From: Antedon mediterranea
Lineage: Eukaryota > Echinodermata > Crinoidea > Comatulida > Antedonidae
Reading direction: 5' to 3'
Assembly (NCBI RefSeq): GCF_964355755.1
Contig: NC_092672.1
Location: forward strand, 17,234,501 to 17,298,500
Length of the DNA stretch: 64,000 nucleotides
Position numbers and translations under genes: made by a program. Below are positions 1-12,640 of this stretch, piece by piece (position 1 is the stretch's first letter; every line of letters starts with the position of its first letter). Under the pieces are notes generated by a model. The model was not told where the DNA came from and did not search any database. It saw only the letters and a list, made by a program, of their open reading frames with translations.

Positions 1-824
1 GATAGATAGATAAGCGAGAGAGAGAGATAGATCAGCGACAGAGAGAAAGATAGATCAGCGAGAGAGAGAGATAGATCAGCGACAGAGAGATAGATAGATC
101 AGCGAGAGAGAGATAGATCAGCGACAGAGAGATAGATCAGCGACAGAGAGATAGATAGATCAGCGAGAGAGAGATAGATCAGCGAGAGAGAGATAGATCA
201 GCGAGAGAGAGAGAGAGAGATAGATCAGCGAGAGAGAGAGAGATAGATCAGCGAGAGAGAGATAAATCAGCGAGAGAGAGATAAATCAGCGAGAGAGAGA
301 TAGATCAGCGAGAGAGAGATAGATCAGCGAGAGAGAGATAGATCAGCGTGAGAGCGATAGATCAGCGAGAGAGAGATAGATCAGCGAGAGAGAGATAGAT
401 CAGCGACAGAGAGATAGATCAGCGAGAGAGATAGATCAGCGAGAGAGATAGATCAGCGAGAGAGAGACAGATCAGCGAGAGAGAGAGATAGATCAGCGAG
501 AGAGATAGATAGATCAGCGAGAGAGAGATAGATCAGCGAGAGAGAGATAGATCAGCGAGAGAGAGATAGATCAGCGTGAGAGAGATAGATCAGCGAGAGA
601 GATAGATCAGCGAGAGAGAGATAGATCAGCGAGAGAGAGATAGTTCAGCGAGAGAGAGATAGATAGATCAGCGAGAGAGAGATAGATCAGCGAGAGAGAG
701 AGATAGATAGATAAGCGAGAGAGAGATAGATAGATCAGCGAGAGATAGATCAGCGAGAGAGAGATAGATAGATCAGCGAGAGAGAGATAGATCAGCGACA
801 GAGAGATAGATCAGCGAGGGAGAG
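1..824. repeat. GA-rich minisatellite, unit about 19 bp
   Basis: The tract is built from a unit close to GATAGATCAGCGAGAGAGA. Length variants come from extra or missing GA or GATA steps, and some units read AGCGACAGAG instead of AGCGAGAGAG. It starts at or before the window edge and stops abruptly where satellite B begins. It shows no coding potential and no other embedded feature. Copy-number slippage of GA and GATA steps explains the variation. Confidence 0.95.
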
Positions 825-1725
825 TAAATTTTTGCAATTTTTCGAAAAAAAATCTTATGGTCCCCAGTAGGAAAATTTTTCGAAAAATGGCTAAATTTCG
901 ACCCTTTTATTTTTTGACATAACTAGTTACTATGGCTCTATAAGATGATGTTAACACAATATATTTGCATAAATGGCAATATTATATCATAATTATAGAA
1001 TTTAAAAAATTGGAAATTTTGGCCCTTTTTAAAAAAAAATTCCTATAGTCCCCCAGAGGGAAATTTTTGAAAAATGGCAAAATGTTGACCCTTTTCTTTT
1101 TTAACATAACTAGTTACGATGGCTCTATAAGATGATGTTAACACAATATATGTCCATAAATGGCAAAAATTATAGCATAATTATTTAATTTTAAAAAGTT
1201 TAAAATTTTTGCCATTTTCGACCCTTTTATATTTTGACATAACTAGATACCATGGCTCTATAAGATGATGTTAGCACAATATATTTGAAAAAATGGCAAT
1301 ATTATAGCATAATTATTGAATTTTAAAAAGTGGGAATTTTGGCCATTTTTCGACCCTTTTATTTTTTGGACATAACTAGCTGCTATGTCTCTATAAAAAG
1401 ATGTTAACACAATATATTTACATAAATAGCAATATTATAGCATAATTTTTGAATTTTAAAAAGTGGAAATTTTAGTCATTTTTCGAAAAAAATTCCTATG
1501 GAAAAAAATTCCCTCCAGGGAAATTTTCGCAAAAATGGCCAAATTTTAACCCTTTTATTTGTTGACATAACTAGTTACTATGGCTCTATAAGATGATGTT
1601 AGCACAATATATTTGGAAAAATGGCAATTAAAAAATGTAAATTTTCGCCATTTTTCGAAAAAAAATCTTATGGTCACCCTCGGTAAAATTTTCGAAAAAT
1701 GGCCAAATTTAGACCCTTTTATTTT
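825..1725 (+). repeat. Satellite B, left flank (unit about 185 bp)
   Basis: Five direct copies are marked by the phrase CTCTATAAGATGATGTTA or a close variant near 935, 1117, 1256, 1390 and 1584. Spacings are about 182-194 bp, with shorter deleted units of about 135 bp. Each unit contains TTTTGACATAACTAGTTAC, an ATATATTTGCATAAATGGC segment and one or two TTTTTCGAAAAA tracts. The same family in the same orientation reappears at 62056-64000. It joins satellite A directly at about 1725 with no visible boundary element. Confidence 0.9.
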
Positions 1726-3537
1726 AATAGTCTATTTATATGAAATGAATGATCAATAAATGAAAAATAATGCCATGCAACTTTGTTTCTGATTTTAAAA
1801 AAGGTTCATTTGTTTAGGCCTGATATTTACAAGCCTCAAAATATCTCACTTTCAAAAACAATATTTATTTTCAATTAAAAAAAAAAGAAAAGAAATATCC
1901 CTAGAGGTTCGAACCCACTACTGTGACCACTCAAACTTGAGCATTACCCGTTACGCCTCAAAACAGTTGATGACTGAAGAGCTGATAATACTCTATTTAT
2001 ATGAAATAAATAATAAATCAATGAAAAATAATGCCATGCAACTTTGTTTCTGATTTTAAAAAAGGTTCACTTGTTTAGGCCTGACATTTACAACCCTCAA
2101 AATATCTCACTTTCAAAAACAATATTTATTTTAAATAAAAAAAAAATAGAAACAAAATATCCGTAGAGGTTCGAACCCACTAGTGAGAGCACTCAAACTT
2201 GAGCATTACCCGTTACGCCACAAACCAGTAGATGACTGAAGAGCTGATAATAGTCTATTTATATGAAATGAATGATCAATCAATAAAAAATAATGCAATG
2301 CAACTTTGTTTCTGATTTTAAAAAAGATCCATTTGTTTAGGCCTGACATTCACAACCCTAAAAAATATCTAATTTTCAAAAAAAATATTTATTTTCAATA
2401 AGAAAAAAAAAGCAATATCCCTAAAGGTTGGAACCCGCTACTTTGAGCACTCAAACTTGGGTATTACCCGTTATGCCACAAACCTGTAGATAACTGAAGA
2501 GCTGATAATAGTCTATTTATATGAAATTAATGATCAATCAATGAAAAATAATGCCATGCAACTTTGTTTCTGATTTTAAAAAAGGTTCATTTGTTTAGGC
2601 CTGACATTTACAACCCTCAAAATATCTCACTTTCAAAAAAAATATTTATTTTCAATTAAAAAAAAAAGAAAAGAAATATCCTTAGAGGTTTGAACCCACT
2701 ACTGCGAGCACTCAAACTTGAGCATTACCCGTTACGCCTCAAACCAGTTGATGACTGAGTAGCTGATAATACTCTATTTATATGAAATGAATGATCAATA
2801 AATGAAAAATAATGCCATGCAACTTTGTTTCTGATTGAAAAAAATGTTCACTTGTTTAGGCATGACATTTACAACCCTCAAAATATCTCACTTTCAAAAA
2901 CAATATTTATTTTAAATAAAAAAAAAATAGAAACAAAATATCCGTAGAGATTCGAACCCACTAGTGAGAGCACTCAAACTTGAGCATTACCCGTTACGCC
3001 ACAAACCAGTAGATGACTGAAGAGCTGATAATAGTCTATTTATATGAAATGAATGATCAATCAATAAAAAATAATGCAATGCAACTTTGTTTCTGATTTT
3101 AAAAAAGATCCATTTGTTTAGGCCTGACATTCACAACCCTAAAAAATATCTCAATTTCCCACAAAATATTTATTTTCAATAACAAAAAAAAAGCAATATC
3201 CCTAGAGGTTGGAACCCGCTACTGAGAGCACTCAAACCTGGGTATTACCCGTTACGCCACAAACCAGTAGATAACTGAAGAGCTGATAATAGTCTATTTA
3301 TATGAAATTAATGATCAATCAATGAAAAATAATGCCATGCAACTTTGTTTCTGATTTTAAAAAAGGTTCATTTGTTTAGGCCTGACATTTACAACCCTCA
3401 AAATATCTCACTTTCAAAAAAAATATTTATTTTCAATTAAAAAAAAAAGAAAAGAAATATCCCTAGAGGTTCGAACCCACTACTGCGAGCACTCAAACTT
3501 GTGCATTACCCGTTACGCCTCAAACCAGTAGATGACT
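1726..3537. repeat. Left-edge block of satellite A
   Basis: About seven monomers. From about 2260 the order and private variants match a block far to the right, near 48150-49430 and again near 54570-55850. Shared rare markers include TTTAGGCATGAC (near 2855, 48705 and 55125), TTAGAGGTTTGAACCC, and ATTTTCCCA inside an otherwise TTTTCAAA context (near 3155, 49012 and 55432). The left edge therefore belongs to the same higher-order family as the right part of the array. Confidence 0.8.
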
Positions 3538-6121
3538 GAAGAGCTGATAATACTCTATTTATATGAAATAAATAATAAATCAATGAAAAATAATGCCATG
3601 CAACTTTGTTTCTTATTTTAAAAAAGGTTCACTTGTTTAGGCCTGACATTTACAACCTCAAAATATCTCACTTTCAAAAACTATATTATTTTCAATTAAA
3701 AAAAAAAGAAACAAAATATCCGTAGAGGTTCGAACACACTAGTGAGAGCACTCACACTTGAGCATTACCCGTTACGCCACAAACCAGTAGATGACTGAAG
3801 AGCTGATAATACTCTATTTATATGAAATAAATAATAAATCAATGAAAAATAATGCCATGCAACTTTGTTTCTGATTTTAAAATAGGTCCACTTGTTTAGG
3901 CCTGATATTTACAACCCTCAAAATATCTCACTTTCAAAAACAATATTTATTTTCAATTTAAAAAAAAAAATCCCTAGAGGTTCGAACCCACTACTGAGAG
4001 CACTCAAACCTGAGCATTATCCATTACGCCACAAACCAGTAGATGACTGAGGAGCTGATAATAGTCTATTTATATGAAATGAATGATCAATGAATGAAAA
4101 ATAATGCAATGCAACTTTGTTCCTGATTTTAAAAAATGTCCACTTGTTCAGGCCTGACATTTACAACCCTCAAAATATCTCACTTTTAAAAAACCATATT
4201 TATTTTCAATTTAAAAAAAAAGAAAAAAAATATCCCTAGAGGTTCGACCCACTACTCAGAGCACTCAAACCTGAGCATTACCCGTTACGCCACAAACCAG
4301 CAGATGACTGAAGAGCTCATAATAGTTTATTTATATGAAATGAATGATCAATCAATGAAAAATAATGCCATGCAACTTTGTTTCTGATTCTAAAAAAGAT
4401 CCATTTGTTTAGGCCTGACATTCACAACCCTTAAAAATATCTCATTTTCAAAAAAAATATTTATTTTCAATAAGAAAAAAAAAAGCAATATCCCTAGAGG
4501 TTGGAACCCGCTACTTTGAGCACTCAAACCTGGGTATTACCCATTACGCCACAAACCAGTAGATAACTAAAGAGCTGATAATAGTCTATTTATATGAAAT
4601 TAATGATCAATCAATGAAAAATAATGCCATGCAACTTTGTTTCTGATTTTAAAAAAAGTTCATTTGTTTAGGCCTGACATTTACAACCCTCAAAATATCT
4701 CACTTTCAAAAACAATATTTATGTTCAATTAAAAAAAAAAAGAAAAAAATATTCGTAGAGGTTCGAACCCACTAGTGAGAGCACTCGAACTTGAGCATTA
4801 CCCGTTACGCCACAAACCAGTAGATGACTGAAGAGCTGATAATACTCTATTTATATGAAATAAATAATAAATCAATGAAAAATAATGCCATGCAACTTTG
4901 TTTCTTATTTTAAAAAAGGTTCACTTGTTTAGGCCTGACATTTACAACCTCAAAATATCTCACTTTCAAAAACAATATTATTTTCAATTAAAAAAAAAAG
5001 AAACAAAATATCCGTAGAGGTTCGAACACACTAGTGAGAGCACTCACACTTGAGCATTACCCGTTACGCCACAAACCAGTAGATGACTGAAGAGCTGATA
5101 ATACTCTATTTTTATGAAATAAATAATAAATCAATGAAAAATAATGCCATGCAACTTTGTTTCTGATTTTAAAATAGGTCCACTTGTTTAGGCCTGATAT
5201 TTACAACCCTCAAAATATCTCACTTTCAAAAACAATATTTATTTTCAATTTAAAAAAAAAAATCCCTAGAGGTTCGAACCCACTACTGAGAGCACTCAAA
5301 CCTGAGCATTATCCATTACGCCACAAACCAGTAGATGACTGAGGAGCTGATAATAGTCTATTTATATGAAATGAATGATCAATGAATGAAAAATAATGCA
5401 ATGCAACTTTGTTCCTGATTTTAAAAAATGTCCACTTGTTCAGGCCTGACATTTACAACCCTCAAAATATCTCACTTTTAAAAAACCATATTTATTTTCA
5501 ATTTAAAAAAAAAAGAAAAAAAATATCCCTAGAGGTTCGACCCACTACTCAGAGCACTCAAACCTGAGCATTACCCGTTACGCCACAAACCAGTAGATGA
5601 CTGAAGAGCTCATAATAGTTTATTTATATGAAATGAATGATCAATCAATGAAAAATAATGCCATGCAACTTTGTTTCTGATTCTAAAAAAGATCCATTTG
5701 TTTAGGCCTGACATTCACAACCCTTAAAAATATCTCATTTTCAAAAAAAATATTTATTTTCAATAAGAAAAAAAAAAGCAATATCCCTAGAGGTTGGAAC
5801 CCGCTACTTTGAGCACTCAAACCTGGGTATTACCCATTACGCCACAAACCAGTAGATAACTAAAGAGCTGATAATAGTCTATTTATATGAAATTAATGAT
5901 CAATCAATGAAAAATAATGCCATGCAACTTTGTTTCTGATTTTAAAAAAAGTTCATTTGTTTAGGCCTGACATTTACAACCCTCAAAATATCTCACTTTC
6001 AAAAACAATATTTATGTTCAATTAAAAAAAAAAAGAAAAAAATATTCGTAGAGGTTCGAACCCACTAGTGAGAGCACTCGAACTTAAGCATTACCCGTTA
6101 CGCCACAAACCAGTAGATGAC
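3538..6121. repeat. Two direct 1292-bp higher-order units
   Basis: Five-monomer blocks at 3538-4829 and 4830-6121 repeat with almost no difference. The private phrase TTTGTTTCTTATTTT occurs near 3605 and 4897, and AATGCAATGCAACTTTGTTCC near 4110 and 5397. The second copy begins to differ after about 6075. The near identity, compared with the much lower identity of neighbouring monomers, indicates a recent local duplication. Confidence 0.85.
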
Positions 6122-6539
6122 TGGAGAGCTGATAATACTCTATTTATATGAAATAAATAATAAATCAATGAAAAATAATGCCATGCAACTTTTTTTCTGC
6201 TTTAAAAAAAGGTTCACTTGTTTAGGCCTGATATTTACAACCCTCAAAATATCTCACTTTCAAAAACAATATTTATTTTCAATTTAAAAAAAAAATCCCT
6301 AGAGGTTCGAACCCACTACTGAGAGCACTCAAACCTGAGCATTATCCGTTACGCCACAAACCAGTAGATGACTGAGGAGCTGATAATAGTCTATTTATAT
6401 GAAATGAATGATCAATCAATGAAAAAAAATGCCATGCAACTTTGTTTCTGATTTTAAAAAAGGTTCATTTGTTTAGGCCTGACATTTACAACCCTCAAAA
6501 TATCTCACTTTCAAAAAAAATATTTATGTTCAATTAAAA

Positions 6540-8610
6540 AAAAAAGAAAAAAATATTCGTAGAGGTTCGAACCCACTAGTGAGAGCACTCAAACTTGAGC
6601 ATTACCTGTTACGCCACAAACCAGTAGATGACTGAAGAGCTGATAATACTCTATTTATATGAAATAAATAATAAATCAATGAAAAATAATGCCATGCAAC
6701 TTTTTTTCTGCATTAAAAAAAGGTTCACTTGTTTAGGCCTGATATTTACAACCCTCAAAATATCTCACTTTCAAAAACAATATTTATTTTCAATTTAAAA
6801 AAAAAATTCCTAGAGGTTCGAACCCACTACTGAGAGCACTCAAACCTGAGCATTATCCGTTACGCCACAAACCAGTAGATGACTGAGGAGCTGATAATAG
6901 TCTATTTATATGAAATGAATGATCAATCCATGAAAAATAATGCCATGCAACTTTGTTTCTGATTTTAAAAAAGGTTCATTTGTTTAGGCCTGACATTTAC
7001 AACCCTCAAAATATCTCACTTTCAAAAAAAATATTTATTTTCAATGAAAAAAAAAAAAAGAAATATCCCTAGAGGTTCGAACCCACTACTGCGAGCACTC
7101 AAACTTGATCATTATCCGTTACGCCACAAACCAGTAGATGACTGAGTAGCTGATAATAGTCTATTTATATGAAATGAATGATCAATCAATGAAAAATAAT
7201 GCCATGCAACTTTTTTTCTGATTTAAAAAAATGTCCACTTGTTTAGGCCTGACATTTACAACCATCAAAATATCTCACTTTTAAAAAAACATATTTATTT
7301 TCAATTTTAAAAAAAAAGAAAAAAAAATATCCCTGTAGGTTCGACCCACTACTCAGAGCACTCAAACCTGAGCATTACCCGTTACGCCACAAACCAGTAG
7401 ATGACTGAAGAGCTGATAATAGTCTATTTATATGAAATGAATGATCAATCAATGAAAAATAATGCCATGCAACTTTGTTTTTGATTTTAAAAAAGATCCA
7501 TTTGTTTAGGCCTGACATTCACAACCCTAAAAAATATCTCATTTTTAAAAAAAATATTTATTTTCAATAAGAAAAAAAAAGAAAAAAATATTCGTAGAGG
7601 TTCGAACCCACTAGTGAGAGCACTCAAACTTGAGCATTACCCGTTACGCCACAAACCAGTAGATGACTGAAGAGCTGATAATACTCTATTTATATGAAAT
7701 AAATAATAAATCAATGAAAAATAATGCCATGCAACTTTTTTTCTGCATTAAAAAAAGGTTCACTTGTTTAGGCCTGATATTTACAACCCTCAAAATATCT
7801 CACTTTCAAAAACAATATTTATTTTCAATTTAAAAAAAAAATTCCTAGAGGTTCGAACCCACTACTGAGAGCACTCAAACCTGAGCATTATCCGTTACGC
7901 CACAAACCAGTAGATGACTGTGGAGCTGATAATAGTCTATTTATATGAAATGAATGATCAATCAATGAAAAATAATGCCATGCAACTTTGTTTCTGATTT
8001 TAAAAAAGGTTCATTTGTTTAGGCCTGACATTTACAACCCTCAAAATATCTCACTTTCAAAAAAAATATTTATTTTCAATGAAAAAAAAAAAAAAAGAAA
8101 TATCCCTAGAGGTTCGAACCCACTACTGCGAGCGCTCAAACTTGATCATTATCCGTTACGCCACAAACCAGTAGATGACTGAGTAGCTTATAATAGTCTA
8201 TTTATATGAAATGAATGATCAATCAATGAAAAATAATGCCATGCAACTTTGTTTCTGATTTAAAAAAATGTCCACTTGTTTAGGCCTGACATTTACAACC
8301 CTCAAAATATCTCACTTTTAAAAAAACATATTTATTTTCAATTTAAAAAAAAAAGAAAAAAAAATATCCCTGGAGGTTCGACCCACTACTCAGAGCACTC
8401 AAACCTGAGCATTACCCGTTACGCCACAAACCAGTAGATGACTGAAGAGCTGATAATAGTCTATTTATATGAAATGAATGATCAATCAATGAAAAATAAT
8501 GCCATGCAACTTTGTTTTTGATTTTAAAAAAGATCCATTTGTTTAGGCCTGACATTCACAACCCTAAAAAATATCTCATTTTCAAAAAAAATATTTATTT
8601 TCAATAAGAA
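6540..8610. repeat. Two direct 1035-bp higher-order units
   Basis: Four-monomer blocks at about 6540-7575 and 7576-8610 repeat in the same order. A private marker is the CTTTTTTTCTGCATTA stretch at about 6700 and 7735. Within each block one monomer has GGTTCGACCC (a shortened B box) and one has GGTTCGAACCC. The join near 7575 falls inside the A run of a monomer, as expected for exchange at the poly-A tract. Confidence 0.8.
7572..7694 (-). promoter_or_regulatory. Representative tRNA-like Pol III cassette of satellite A
   Basis: Shown as one clear example of a motif set repeated through the array. Reading the minus strand: TATAAATA at 7694-7687, A-box-like TGGCGTAACGGG at 7651-7640, B box GGTTCGAACC at 7608-7599, and T runs at 7588-7582 and 7580-7572. 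The A-to-B gap is 31 nt, in the usual range for tRNA genes and tRNA-derived SINEs. Bases after the A box allow a D stem (GCGT with ATGC), but the acceptor and T stems are degenerate, so this is tRNA-related and not a tRNA. A start 15-20 nt before the A box would give an RNA of about 80-100 nt. Transcription itself is inferred. Confidence 0.6.
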
Positions 8611-11320
8611 AAAAGAAGCAATATACCTAGAGGTTGGAACCCGCTACTGAGAGCACTCAAACCTGGGTATTACCCGTTACGCCACAAACCAGTAGATAAC
8701 TGAAGAGCTGATAATAGTCTATTTATATGAAATGAATGATCAATCAATAAAAAATAATGCCATGCAACTTTGTTTCTGATTTTTAAAAAGATCCATTTGT
8801 TTAGGCCTGACATTCACAACCCTAAAAAATATCTCATTTTCAAAAAAAATATTTATTTTCAATTAACAAAAAAAAGAAAAGAAATATCCCTAGAGGTTCG
8901 AACCCACTACTGCGAGCACTCAAACTTGAGCATTATCCGTTACGCCACAAACCAGTAGATCACTGAGTAGCTGATAATAGTCTATTTATATGAAATGAAT
9001 GATCAATCAATGAAAAATAATGCCATGCAACTTTGTTTCTGGTTTTAAAAAAGGTCCACTTGTTTAGGCCTGACATTTACAACCCTCAAAATATCTCACT
9101 TTCAAAAACCATATTTATTTTCAATTTAAAAAAAAAAGAAAAAAAATATCCCTAAAGGTTCGACCCACTACTCAGAGCACTCAAACCTGAGCATTACCCG
9201 TTACGCCACAAACCAGTAGATGACAGAAGAGCTGATAATAGTCTATTTATATGAAATGAATGATCAATCAATGAAAAATAATGCCATGCAACTTTGTTTC
9301 TGATTTTAAAAAAGATCCATTTGTTTAGGCCTGACATTCACAAACCTAAAAAATATCTCATTTTCAAAAAAAAATATTTATTTTCAAAAAGAAAAAAAAA
9401 GCAATATCCCTAGATGTTGGAACCCGCTACTGAGAGCACTTAAACCTGGGTATTACCCGTTACGCCACAAACCAGTATATCACTGAAGAGCTGATAATAG
9501 TCTATTTATATGAAATTAATGATCAATCAATGAAAAATAATGCCATGCAACTTTGTTTCTGATTTTAAAAAAAGGTTCATTTGTTTAGGCCTGACATTTA
9601 CAACCCTCAAAATATCTCACTTTCAAAAAAAATATTTCTTTTCAATTAACAAAAAAAAGAAAAGAAATATCCCTAGAGGTTCGAACCCACTACTGCGAGC
9701 ACTCAAACTTGAGCATTATCCGTTACGCCACAAACCAGTAGATGACTGAGTAGCTGATAGTAGTCTATTTATATTTAATAAATGATCAATCAATGAAAAA
9801 TAATGCCATGCAACTTTGTTTCTGATTTTTAAAAATGTCCACTTGTTTAGGCCTGACATTTACAACCCTCAAAATATCTCACTTTTAAAAAACCATATTT
9901 TTTTCAATTTAAAAAAAAAAAAAAAAAAATATCCCTAGAGGTTCGACCCACTACTCAGAGCACTCAAACCTGAGCATTACCCGTTACGCCACAAACCAGT
10001 AGATGACTGAAGAGCTGATAATAGTCTATTTATATGAAATGAATGATCAATCAATGAAAAATAATGCCATGCAACTTTGTTTCTGATTTTAAAAAAGATC
10101 CATTTGTTTAGGCCTGACATTCACAACCCTAAAAAATATATCATTTTCAAAAAAAATATTTATTTTCAATAAGAAAAAAAAAGCAATATACCTAGAGTTT
10201 GGAACCCGCTACTGAGAGCACTCAAACCTGGGTATTACCCGTTACGCCACAAACCAGTAGATAACTGAAGAGCTGATAATAGTCTATTTATATGAAATTA
10301 ATGATCAATCAATGAAAAATAATGCCATGCAACTTTGTTTCTGATTTTAAAAAAAGGTTCATTTGTTTAGGCCTGACATTTACAACCCTCAAAATATCTC
10401 ACTTTCAAAAAAAATATTTATTTTCAATTGAAAAAAAAAAGAAAAGAAATATCCCTAGAGGTTCGAACCCACTACTGCGAGCACTCAAACTTGATCATTA
10501 TCCGTTACGCCACAAACCAGTAGATGACTGAGTAGCTGATAATAGTCTATTTATATGAAATGAATGATCAATCAATGAAAAATAATGCCATGCAACTTTG
10601 TTTCTGATTTAAAAAAATGTCCACTTGTTTAGGCCTGACATTTACAACCTTCAAAATATCTCACTTTTAAAAAAACATATTTATTTTCAATTTAAAAAAA
10701 AAGAAAAAAAAATAACCCTGCAGGTTCGACCCACTACTCAGAGCACTCAAACCTGAGCATTACCCGTTACGCCACAAACCAGTAGATGACTGAAGAGCTG
10801 ATAATAGTCTATTTATATGAAATGAATGATCAATCAATGAAAAATAATGCCATGCAACTTTGTTTCTGATCTTAAAAAAGATCCATTTGTTTAGGCCTGA
10901 CATTCACAACCCTAAAAAATATCTCATTTTCAAAAAAAATATTTATTTTCAATAAGAAAAAAAAAGCAATATACCTAGAGGTTGGAACCCGCTACTGAGA
11001 GCACTCAAACCTGGGTATTACCCGTTACGCCACAAACCAGTAGATAACTGAAGAGCTGATAATAGTCTATTTATATGAAATTAATGATCAATCAATGAAA
11101 AATAATGCCATGCAACTTTGTTTCTGATTTTAAAAAAAGGTTCATTTGTTTAGCCCTGACATTTACAACCCTCAAAATATCTCACTTTCAAAAAAAATAT
11201 TTATTTTCAATTGAAAAAAAAAAAGAAAAGAAATATCCCTAGAGGTTCGAACCCACTACTGCGAGCACTCAAACTTGAACATTACCCGTTACGCCTCAAA
11301 CCAGTAGATGACTGAGTAGC
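8611..11320. repeat. Trimeric higher-order repeat, period about 782 bp
   Basis: Three monomer classes cycle in fixed order: one with GTTCATTTG and TTCGAACCC, one with GTCCACTTG and TTCGACCC, and one with GATCCATTTG and TTGGAACCC. Equivalent points of the first class lie at 9540 and 10322, a spacing of 782 bp, or three monomers. The cycle begins slightly upstream, at about 7930. Only the first class of the trio has an intact B box. Confidence 0.8.
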
Positions 11321-12640
11321 TGATAATACTCTATTTATATGAAATTAATAATAAATCAATGAAAAATAATGCCATGCAACTTTGTTTCTGATTTTAAAAA
11401 AGGTTCACTTGTTTAGGCCTGACATTTACAACCCTCAAAATATCTCACTTTCAAAAACAATATTTATTTTAAATAAAATAAAAAAAAGAAACAAAATATC
11501 CTTAGAGGTTCGAACCCACTACTGCGAGCACTCAAACTTGATCATTACCCGTTACGCCACAAACCAGTAGATGACTGAGGAGCTGATAATAGTCTATATA
11601 TATGAAATAAATGATCAATCAATGAAAAATAATGCCATGCAACTTTGTTTCTGATTGAAAAAAATGTTCACTTGTTTAGGCCTGACATTTTACAACCCTC
11701 AAAATATCTCACTTTCAAAAACAATATTTATTTTCAAAAAAAAAAAAAATATCCTTACAGGTTGGAACCCGCTACTGAGAGCACTCAAACCTGGGTTTTA
11801 CCCGTTACGCCAAAAACCAGTAGATAACTGAAGATCTGATAATAGTATATTTATATGAAATTAATGATCAATCAATGAAAAATAATGCCATGCAACTTTG
11901 TTTCTGATTTTAAAAAAGGTTCACTTGTTTAGGCCTGACATTTACAACCCTCAAAATATCTCACTTTCAAAAACAATATTATTTTCAATAAAAAAAAAAA
12001 AAAAAAATATCCGTAGAGGTTCGAACCCACTAGTGAGAGCACTCAAACTTGTGCATTACCCGTTACGCCACAAACCAGTAGATGACTGAAGAGCTGATAA
12101 TACTCTATTTATATGAAATAAATAATAAATCAATGAAAAATAATGCCATGCAACTTTGTTTCTGATTTTAAAAAAGGTTCATTTGTTTAGGCCTGACATT
12201 TACAAGCCTCAAAATATCTCACTTTCAAAAACAATATTTATTTTCAAATAAAAAAAATATCCTTACAGGTTGGAACCCGCTACTGAGAGAACTCAAACCT
12301 GGGTATTACCCGTCACGCCACAAACCAGTAGATAACTGAAGATCTGATAATAGTCTAATTATATGAAATTAATGATCAATCAATGAAAAATAATGCCATG
12401 CAACTTTGTTTCTGATTTTAAAAAGGGTTCACTTGTTTGGGCCTGACATTTACAACCCTCAAAATATCTCACTTTCAAAAACTATATTATTTTCAATAAA
12501 AAAAAAAAAGAAACAAAAAATCCGTAGAGGTTCAAACCCACTAGTGAAAGCACTCAAACTTGAGCATTACCCGTTACGCCACAAAGCAGTAGATGACTGA
12601 AGAGCTGATAATACTCTATTTATATGAAATAAATAATAAA
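11321..12640. repeat. Satellite A block rich in CAAAAACAATATT-type monomers
   Basis: Five monomers of two related classes. One reads ATATCCGTAGAGGTTCGAAC with an ATAAATAATAAATCAATG segment. The other reads ATATCCTTACAGGTTGGAAC, GAGAGAACTC and AAGATCTGATAATAG. The same two classes appear as a pair in both later higher-order families (for example 22800-23280 and 50240-50700), so this block looks like a precursor or relative of those units. Confidence 0.7.

Noticed and set aside
1-824. Telomeric or subtelomeric repeat
   Set aside because: The unit is a GATA/GA-rich minisatellite and no TTAGGG or TTAGG tracts are present.
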